A DNA stretch of 24,841 nucleotides from the IMG/VR virus record IMGVR_UViG_3300010372_000013, positions 1 through 24,841 of that record; one strand, written 5' to 3'. This DNA comes from a virus. Below the pieces are notes generated by a model. That model searched no databases, was not told where the DNA came from, and was given only the letters and a program-made list of their open reading frames with translations. The position numbers were made by a program, and so were the translations under genes. Below, piece by piece: positions 14,201 to 20,900 of the stretch; within the stretch, counting starts at the first letter, position 1, and every line of letters starts with the position of its first letter.

Positions 14201-14675
14201 TCAACAGTACAGAGAGGTGATCTCGAACACCCTAAAGAAATTCGAGGAGTTAGGTGGAGCTAAGTACTCCACCGATGCTGTTGAGTTACTCATGATGATA
14301 GCTGCACATGAATCTTTGATGGGTAAGTACTTATGTCAGGTTAATGGGCCAGCTCTTGGTCTGTACCAGATGGAACCTTTTACACATGACGATCTATACA
14401 GGACGTACATCAGTAAGAACAAAGCTATTGACTTCGCTGTTAGTAAGTTCGTACCAAGTCAGCACTCATTAACTGATAAGAGCACACACGCTGAGTTACT
14501 AGCTACTGATATACGGTACGCTACCGTTATGGCTCGTGTGTTCTTTATGAGGTTCAAGGAGCCCATCCCTTCTGACGACCTAGGTAAAGCTGAGTACGCT
14601 AAGAAATACTGGAACACAGAGCAAGGTAAGGCTACAGTTAATGACTATTACAAAGCTTATAGGAGTTTAGTATGA
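14190..14675 (+). CDS. lysozyme/transglycosylase-like endolysin candidate
   Basis: 161-aa protein with a lysozyme-superfamily pattern: an AAHES motif (E41 as likely catalytic Glu) followed by GPALGLYQMEP (53-63), similar to the E-S...G-L-x-Q-x signature of soluble lytic transglycosylase-like enzymes and to phage peptidoglycan hydrolases with a GPALG-x-x-QM motif. It is expected to cleave the glycan strands of host peptidoglycan. It has no signal peptide or membrane segment, so it would need a holin to reach the wall; the 29-aa membrane peptide 450 nt downstream is one candidate. The gene starts at ATG 14190 and ends with ATGA overlap. Assignment rests on motif pattern only. Confidence 0.65.
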   Translation: MSVSQQYREVISNTLKKFEELGGAKYSTDAVELLMMIAAHESLMGKYLCQVNGPALGLYQMEPFTHDDLYRTYISKNKAIDFAVSKFVPSQHSLTDKSTHAELLATDIRYATVMARVFFMRFKEPIPSDDLGKAEYAKKYWNTEQGKATVNDYYKAYRSLV

Positions 14676-15001
14676 GCGAGAATAAAGATTTAGACAATCT
14701 TCAAGACTACATACTCAGGACGAACCAGCTACTAGAAAATATACTAGAGTGGGCTGACTTTCGAGAGAACTCAATAGAATTCATAAATAGGTTCGATACT
14801 AGTGTAGTTAAAGATTCAATAGAACATCTCGCATCTATGAAACCATTGGTAGATCTGGCTGAGATACAATCTCAGGCCATCCACGATTTTGCTGACTACC
14901 TTATAAAAATTAAAAGATACGATAGAAACGATGCCAGCACATTCAGGATAAGGATGTATGCTGATAGGGTGCTGAGGAGAGCTAACAAATGCAAGACCTA
15001 G
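14672..15001 (+). CDS. hypothetical helical protein, 109 aa
   Basis: Unknown protein, predicted almost entirely alpha-helical, acidic at the N-terminus and basic at the C-terminus (YADRVLRRANKCK). ATG 14672 overlaps the lysozyme-like gene's TGA and follows AGGAG. It has no membrane segment or signal peptide, so it is not an obvious spanin or holin. It is translationally coupled to the lysozyme-like gene and overlaps the next small ORF by 13 nt. Confidence 0.6.
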   Translation: MSENKDLDNLQDYILRTNQLLENILEWADFRENSIEFINRFDTSVVKDSIEHLASMKPLVDLAEIQSQAIHDFADYLIKIKRYDRNDASTFRIRMYADRVLRRANKCKT

Positions 15002-15129
15002 ATTTAATTAATGACTTACTATCGGAAGCATCGTACTCTTTCGATGACTTAGATATCCCTGATGTAGATATCGAGTACCAAGAAGACGATGGTAATTCTG
15101 ACTGCGGCAGTGGGGCTTGCGCTATATGA
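14989..15129 (+). CDS. small acidic protein with Cys-containing C-terminus, 46 aa
   Basis: Short ORF with ATG 14989 after GAGGAGAGC. The product is very acidic: Asp and Glu make up about a third of residues (DDLDIPDVDIEYQEDD). It ends in CGSGACAI, a Gly-rich segment with two cysteines four residues apart. The size and charge resemble small DNA-mimic or inhibitor peptides, and the tail could bind metal or be modified. It overlaps the following TM peptide by 4 nt. Too short for a confident family call; overlap structure and codon phase support it being real. Confidence 0.45.
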   Translation: MQDLDLINDLLSEASYSFDDLDIPDVDIEYQEDDGNSDCGSGACAI

Positions 15130-15215
15130 CGTTCAAAGATCACACTAAAGTTAAACTGTTCTGGGGTGCGTACATAGCTTTCTGGCTGTTATTAATTTGG
15201 CTGGCAGCTCGATGA
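15126..15215 (+). CDS. 29-aa single-pass membrane peptide
   Basis: Tiny ORF. A basic, polar N-terminus (MTFKDHTKVK) is followed by one hydrophobic Trp-rich segment (FWGAYIAFWLLLIWLAA) and a terminal Arg. ATGA overlaps join it to the ORFs on both sides. A pinholin-like, antiholin or membrane-anchor role is possible given the lysozyme-like gene upstream. The sequence shows only that it is membrane-targeted. Confidence 0.45.
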   Translation: MTFKDHTKVKLFWGAYIAFWLLLIWLAAR

Positions 15216-15424
15216 TCCAGAACATAGACAAGCTGAGCACACAGCACGTTAAAGCTCTAATAGATATGCGTAATGATGAGTACTCTCGTGTTCATAGCGA
15301 ACTGTACCAACTACGTAGGGACTTAGATCAGTTGCACCAAGAGTTACAACTGAGACTTGACTCTTGCAAGACAGCCTCTAAATTCCAACAGCACTTAATT
15401 AATCAGGAAGCTACATGCAACTAA
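15212..15424 (+). CDS. hypothetical coiled-coil protein, 70 aa
   Basis: ATG 15212 overlaps the stop of the membrane peptide. Upstream in-frame starts from 15197 lie inside that gene. Residues about 15-55 form a long heptad-like helix (SRVHSELYQLRRDLDQLHQ), predicted to make a coiled coil. It has no membrane segment. It overlaps the MazG gene by 10 nt. A partnership with the preceding membrane peptide is possible from position but not shown. Confidence 0.55.
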   Translation: MIQNIDKLSTQHVKALIDMRNDEYSRVHSELYQLRRDLDQLHQELQLRLDSCKTASKFQQHLINQEATCN

Positions 15425-15729
15425 ATGACTACCAGAAGAAAGCAGAAGAGTTCCACCAATTCAAATCAATCATGTACCCGTACTTTTCCTTACCTGAAGA
15501 GGTGGGTGAGTTCCTTGGTAAGATGGCTAAGCTTCACCGAGGTGACTTCCAACCAGATGACGAGTTCATCAAAGCCTTGCGTAAAGAGCTAGGTGACGTT
15601 CTGTGGTGCGTTGCTGCCCTAGCTAGTATCAATGGGTGGACACTTGAGCAAGTGGCTACAGAGAACGTACAGAAGCTTACAGACCGTAAGGAACGTAACG
15701 TAATCAAAGGAGCTGGTGACGAACGATGA
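15415..15729 (+). CDS. MazG-like nucleotide pyrophosphohydrolase
   Basis: 104-aa single-domain MazG-family enzyme, which hydrolyses (d)NTPs, or possibly ppGpp-like nucleotides, to monophosphate and pyrophosphate. The metal-binding motifs are present: E28-E29-x-x-E32 in LPEEVGEFLGK and E58-x-x-D61 in KELGDVLWCVAALA, the E-E-x-x-E...E-x-x-D signature. Marine podoviruses such as SIO1 are known to carry MazG homologues. The gene ends in ATGA overlap with a DUF5664/dGTP-diphosphohydrolase-like gene, so two nucleotide-pool enzymes are produced together. The substrate cannot be told from sequence. Confidence 0.88.
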   Translation: MQLNDYQKKAEEFHQFKSIMYPYFSLPEEVGEFLGKMAKLHRGDFQPDDEFIKALRKELGDVLWCVAALASINGWTLEQVATENVQKLTDRKERNVIKGAGDER

Positions 15730-16046
15730 GTGTTCAACAAGATATGACAAAGTGTGATGGTAAAGCTGATGCAGGAAAAGTTAGGTCTAGCCTACTGCAC
15801 GCACAGTTCGGGGAACACCTAGAAGGTGTGGCTGGTGTTCTGACATTCGGAGCTAATAAGTACCCTAAACCTCCCTTGGATAACAGCTGGAGGGATGTAC
15901 CTAACGGACAACAGAGGTACTTAGATGCTTTGTACCGACACTTGACCGCCAGGTTTAGTAGGGGTGAGAAGAACGACGCAGAGAGTGGATACGATCATGT
16001 GTACCATGTGATGTGTAACTTACTATTTCTCCTTGAACTAGAGTAA
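15726..16046 (+). CDS. DUF5664 (dATP/dGTP diphosphohydrolase-like) protein
   Basis: 106-aa protein matching the DUF5664 pattern, named after a dATP/dGTP diphosphohydrolase N-terminal domain: DAGKVR near the N-terminus, LEGVAGVLTFGANKYP, the W-x-D-V-P-N-G-Q-Q-R-Y segment, YRHLTARFSRGE and D-A-E-S-G-Y-D-H followed by CNLLFLLELE. Acidic and His residues in these blocks are likely metal and nucleotide ligands. ATG 15726 overlaps the MazG TGA. It is the last gene of the plus-strand operon. MazZ in 2-aminoadenine phages also belongs to the MazG/DUF5664 sphere, but no PurZ is visible here, so no base-modification role is claimed. Confidence 0.78.
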   Translation: MSVQQDMTKCDGKADAGKVRSSLLHAQFGEHLEGVAGVLTFGANKYPKPPLDNSWRDVPNGQQRYLDALYRHLTARFSRGEKNDAESGYDHVYHVMCNLLFLLELE

Positions 16047-16088
16047 AATGTTACTAAGTGATGCTGTCTGTGTCTGTTATAGTGTAAC

Positions 16089-16110
16089 GGTACGAGCGGT
16101 AGCGAGTACC
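16089..16110 (+). other. stem-loop with internal tandem G-A pairs
   Basis: GGTAC 16089-16093 pairs with GTACC 16106-16110, and GC 16096-16097 with GC 16102-16103. Between them, GA faces GA (possible tandem sheared pairs in plus-strand RNA), closed by loop GGTA. In the opposite-strand RNA the internal bases would be TC facing TC, so the structure is better formed in plus-strand transcripts. It lies 42 nt past the last plus-strand stop and could protect the 3' end or slow polymerase. Confidence 0.5.
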
Positions 16111-16136
16111 CTACTGATATAAACTAAGTAATAAAG

Positions 16137-16166
16137 AAGGGAGCTGATGAGGCTCCCTTTTCTTTT
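16137..16166. terminator. probable bidirectional intrinsic terminator
   Basis: Perfect 8-bp stem AAGGGAGC (16137-16144) with GCTCCCTT (16152-16159), a 7-nt loop, then TTTTCTTTT on the plus strand. On the minus strand the same stem is followed by TTCTTTATT. It sits 9 bases beyond the minus-strand stop at 16169 and 90 bases after the plus-strand stop, so it can end both converging operons. Confidence 0.85.
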
Positions 16167-16168
16167 AT

Positions 16169-17962
16169 CTACTCTTCTGTCTGTAAGTTAGTTAAACCAA
16201 GAGACAGTCTAACAGCAGCTTCTAAAGCTGGCCCTACATCCTCTGCTCTAGCGTTCATTACTCTAGCGTACGACATAGTGTAATCGTTCAACACTCTTGA
16301 CAGATCAGCTGCTCTCTTCTGAGCATCAGCTGACAGAGGTAACTGACCTTGACGAGCACCAGATAGAACTGGCACTCTTAAAGCTGGATTACCTACGAAC
16401 TGTCTCGATGTATCCTGAAACCCTGCCTTGTAATCTACCTTAAACCTACCACCCTCGAATCTAATATCTAAATTCTTAGTGTAGTTCGGATCATGTAGCT
16501 GTAGTGAAGGAGCTATCTTCTCTCTCATCAGCGTTCTTGCTGACTCAATCCAGATATCACTAGGCTCTACACCTTCAGCAGCAGCAGCTGTCTGCACAGC
16601 CTCAGATAACTGAGGCGGGTGTACCGTCTTAGCTAGTCCTGATAACATACTAGGTAAAGCGTACGCTGAGTTCGCTACACCTCTGACCTTAGCAGGTGCA
16701 GAGATACCCTCAAGCATGTTATTAACTAGAGTTGTACCAGCATCAGCTACAACCTGTGGACTAGGTGATGTACCTAAGTCACGGATAGTATCTCCTAACA
16801 TCACGTAGTTCTGCTTAACAGCTTCTGGCTTCAAGCTGTACGTACTAGCAGCTCTAGCTAAACCATCAGCTGTCTGCCTAGCTACTGTATCTCGGACTGT
16901 CTGAGTACTCGTGCCACCTGAGTAGTACTTAAGAACCTCGTTCATAGAGTTCAAAGGAACCTTCAGGGCGTTGTTAATAAGCATAGCTCTTGATACAGAG
17001 TTATTACCGGGGTCAGCAGTGAAAGATAAAGCTGAGTCCACAGATAGTCTAGATAGTTCAGTCTCACTTAACTTCAGTGGGATAGTTCCATCAAGTATCT
17101 GAATGACTGTATCTATGTTAGAGTTAATTCTATTAAGCTGATCAGCCCCTATATCAGATAAATTACCACCTGCTTGATTCAACTGAGAAGCTAACTGATT
17201 CTGTAAGCTAGTCTGTTGTAGCTTCAAGTTAGTTACTAGGTCTGAAGTTAATTGCATCCTACTGTTAGGGTTCTTCTGTACAGCAGTACTGTACCCCATT
17301 AGTGCAGCCCGTAAGCCACTCTCAGTGTCAGCAGAGAACTTCTGGTACACACTGTTAGATACGATTAACCTTTCTCTATCAGCTAGGTTCAGCTTAGAAG
17401 TCTTGAGAGCAACTTCCTGCTGCTCTCTAGTTATCATAGCTGCTTGGCCTGCATCCATCTGACCTAAGATAAGTAACTGATTCTGGTCTAGCTCCTCTGG
17501 GTTGTAGCCCTGAGCAGCAGCTAGTTCAGCACCTTTAGTCCGGTAAGACTCAAGCTGTTTAATCTGACCAGCCTCTACCTCCCGCCTGTTCTTCTCATCC
17601 TCTGCTAAGAAAGACCCACCTAACTGTTCCTTGAGCACACCGTAGTACGCCTGTCGAGTAGTCTCTGACTGGCCAACCTGTGTTTCAAGAACAACAGAGT
17701 TCAAGAACCTCTTTGCCGCGGGCCTACCCTCTGTCTCCTCTATTTCCTTGAATCTCTTTAACTGCTCAACAGCCAGTTGCGCCCCTTGTGTCTTCAGATC
17801 CTCATCTATAGCTGACTGGCTCGGCCCCTTAGGGGCACGAACCAAGCTTAAAGCGTCTGATAAGAACCCTGCAACCTGCTGCCCCGTGGTATCAACCACA
17901 GGACGCTGGATACTAGGAGCTGATAGGTTCTGAACCTGTAATGGATTACTGAAATCCGCCAT
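16169..17962 (-). CDS. putative internal virion/ejection protein, 597 aa
   Basis: Large helical protein, rich in Gln, Ala, Leu and Ser, with no signal peptide or clear membrane segment. Long helical stretches (residues about 80-270) suggest coiled coils or stacked helices. It is the last gene of the minus-strand virion operon and directly follows the 1725-aa protein with a 1-nt gap; AGAGGAA lies just before its ATG. In T7-like phages gp14, gp15 and gp16 follow one another as internal core/ejection proteins, and by position and composition this protein would be one of the larger two. No lytic motif was recognised. Virion role is inferred from context. Confidence 0.65.
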   Translation of the reverse strand: MADFSNPLQVQNLSAPSIQRPVVDTTGQQVAGFLSDALSLVRAPKGPSQSAIDEDLKTQGAQLAVEQLKRFKEIEETEGRPAAKRFLNSVVLETQVGQSETTRQAYYGVLKEQLGGSFLAEDEKNRREVEAGQIKQLESYRTKGAELAAAQGYNPEELDQNQLLILGQMDAGQAAMITREQQEVALKTSKLNLADRERLIVSNSVYQKFSADTESGLRAALMGYSTAVQKNPNSRMQLTSDLVTNLKLQQTSLQNQLASQLNQAGGNLSDIGADQLNRINSNIDTVIQILDGTIPLKLSETELSRLSVDSALSFTADPGNNSVSRAMLINNALKVPLNSMNEVLKYYSGGTSTQTVRDTVARQTADGLARAASTYSLKPEAVKQNYVMLGDTIRDLGTSPSPQVVADAGTTLVNNMLEGISAPAKVRGVANSAYALPSMLSGLAKTVHPPQLSEAVQTAAAAEGVEPSDIWIESARTLMREKIAPSLQLHDPNYTKNLDIRFEGGRFKVDYKAGFQDTSRQFVGNPALRVPVLSGARQGQLPLSADAQKRAADLSRVLNDYTMSYARVMNARAEDVGPALEAAVRLSLGLTNLQTEE

Positions 17963-17963
17963 A

Positions 17964-20900
17964 CTATTCCTCTTGTTTTCTTTCTAAGAACTCTATTAGC
18001 ATGTTAGCTAGCGCAGCATCTTCTGGGTGCAAGGCTGCGTACCTACGTAACTCAGCTAATGACTGCTTAGATTCTAATGTTGTAAATAACTTATCAGCAT
18101 GGCTCACGAGTAAACCGTCTGGTGTGAAAGCCAGTCTCTGTGAGAATGCTTGTTTAGCAGCCTCCGCAGATTTAGGTGATCTCCCTAAAGTCAAGTCTAT
18201 CACCCTGTTACCTTCAGCTATAGCTTTAGCCAGAATACCACCGTTTATCTGGTCCTTAGGGTAATCATCTAACATACCTATAGCCACGTTGTTCGCTAAC
18301 TTAACGGCAGTGTTAACCTTATCCTCTTGGGCGTAGACTTTATCCAACTGACGGTAGTAGTCCTGAACAGCTGTAGGGGGTATACTAAACAGTATAGGTA
18401 TCCAAGATAAGTCACTTACGTTAGCTATCTGTTTACCGTTACTGTCTTGGTACTGACCCCACTGGTAAGCAACCCAAGCCTTCTCCACATCTGATAAACC
18501 AGATAAAGACTTAGTACCTACCTCCTTCATTAGACGAAGTGCTGACTCAGACGTCTCATCTGACGTAGTTACGAAAGACTTAACTACAGCGGATATGTCC
18601 TTGAATGTTGTCCACAATGCCTGCGAGGGACCTCCTATAATGAAACCACCGTCGTTGGTGAACATCATCTCGAACATACTCTTAACAGCTCCTATAGGAG
18701 TTATCCTAGATGTCAAGTCGAAACTCTCACCGAACACACCCTCTACACCCTTGGCGGCTAGGCCGTCCATAAATAGGGTTACTAGTTCTGGGTTCATACC
18801 TTGATCCTCAGCCCAAGAACTAGCACTAACTTTCTGATCGTCTGTAAGAGCGTAAGTACCTAAACCAAACATCCCAGATATACCAGCCAGTGTTATGAAT
18901 GATTGCCTCCATGAGTCTGCGTAAGGGTTAGCCCCATCAACAGATACCTTTAAGTCAGGGGACTTACCACCAGTTACTGCCTTCAGAGCTGGACTAGCAA
19001 CACGAAGTGTAGGGTCAATCAAAAGATCTAATGACATACGATGTACGTGTTGGAAGAACTGGAGTTGTGCAGACAAGAAGTTCTGTTGGTAATCGAACTG
19101 GTCAGCACGGTTCTGGTTGAAGGTTAGTCTAGTAGCTAAGGATGATATCTCTTCCTTACCTCTCCTACCTACAGCGTAGTCCACACCCTTAGCCTTGATT
19201 ACATCAGCTGCCGCTTGGTTCCATGCGAACAGGTTAGCCAAGTCCTGTGCCATCCTTTGAGGAACCATAGCTACCCTACCGGCTGATAAAGCAAAATTAA
19301 CCGGATTGAGTTTCTTATAAAAACTCGCAGATAAAGGGTTGTGGCGACCAGCTTCTATCTTTGCACTCTCAGAAAGTGTGGCAAGGATATCGTTGCCAAA
19401 GTTCGTACTGAACATACCTGACTCTTTCATGTTCTTCATGTACAGATTGAACTTATCAGGTGTCATCCCTTTCCCGTACAACTTAGCAAGCATAGACGGA
19501 GGAAACTTATCTCCGAACCCTAGACTAATAGAAGATGCTATCGTACTTCTTAAGGTATCCTTAACGAAACTTACTGGACTCCTTGTGAACAACCACATAA
19601 TACTAGAGCTGTTACCTAAGATCTGGTAGAAAAACCGAGAAGCTATAAACTTAACGGTGTTCAAAGCCTTGATTGTTTCAAATGCAGCATCAGCAGCTTT
19701 AGATGTTGACTTCAGAGCGCTTCCTAATCTGTCTGAACCCTTAACACGCAAACTATTACCCCAACTATCAAGGTGATTAAGCAGCATTGTAACATCTTTT
19801 CCAGATAAAGATCTCTCCATATTAGATATGAATCTATGGAATCTCTGAGCATCATCCACTACGCCATTCGCCTTAGCGGTGTCAGACCACTTAGCTGAGT
19901 ATCCTCCGAAATCAGGGGAGAAGCCCTCGTACCCATCCATGAACTTACCGTACGTCTGACTGAATCTCTCTTTCAGCATGTCAATAGCTTCAACACCTAA
20001 GTGCCTACGAGCTTCATGTACGCCTTTGTTCAGAGCTTCCTCTGGATCTAAGACATGAGCTAAACCCTCTGGGCCTAGTAGTCTTTCACCACGCTTCCTA
20101 GCATGAGCAGGTAAGCCTGTAGTACTGCCAGTAATATCTAACCCTACCTCTAACTCACCTTCGACTGTGAGCTTACTGGTGTACTTAGCTTCGATAGCTA
20201 GGATATCAGCTTCAGTAGCTGCACCGCCTAGTTCATCTATCTCTTGTGCTACCATAGCAGCCCTAGCCTCATCAGCTTGCGCTTTGTTAGCATAAATACC
20301 AACAGCTTTACTATACGTATCATCAACACCGTTGACCTGACGAGATACTGTAGCTTCTACCTTAAACGAAGTGCCGCCTTTATGACCGTAACCAAGGAAA
20401 GCTAAAGCATCTTCACCTTTGTAGTTCACATCTATGTGCCCCTTACGGATATTCATAGGTGTATTAGTCAAAGGTTTAATGTCAGTGGTGTTAACGATAG
20501 CGTAAGTCACAGCTTTGCCATCAGTGAACTCAGCATACCTGCTTAAACCGACAACCATCTTGTTAGTATCATTATAGATACTGTCTAGCAGGTCATCTGT
20601 CAGTGGAACGTACGAGCCTGTAGTGACGTCGTACAGCTCTTTACCCCACACAGTAGTAGTATCCCCTAGGGGTGCCTGTGTTGGCTTCGTAGAGGACAGT
20701 GTAGGACGTTCTACGATAGGTTTAGCTTGTACTTGTCCGCTTAAATCCTGCAGGATGCCGTCTCTAGTATACACAGACTTGAACCCACGAACATTCAACT
20801 TGTTGTACGTAGCCACTTGACGTACCTGAGCCATAGAATCGTAGAAATCCCTAGCTCCTGTGTACGCTTTCCAAGTTCTGTTCGAGATATTAGTCCCCAG

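Larger units (their letters stand above)
16047..16168. other. convergent intergenic region
   Basis: 122 bp between the last plus-strand gene and the last minus-strand gene, the only sizeable non-coding stretch outside the intron. It holds a hairpin with two G-A juxtapositions and a terminator-like hairpin (listed separately). I see no promoter or ORF. Confidence 0.7.

Noticed and set aside
15415-16046. MazG/DUF5664 pair as evidence of a 2-aminoadenine (Z) genome
   Set aside because: No PurZ or DatZ gene is visible in the window, and both families are common in phages with normal DNA.
16089-16110. Inverted repeat as an attachment site or tRNA fragment
   Set aside because: Too short for a tRNA, no integrase anywhere in the window, and the location fits a 3'-end RNA hairpin.
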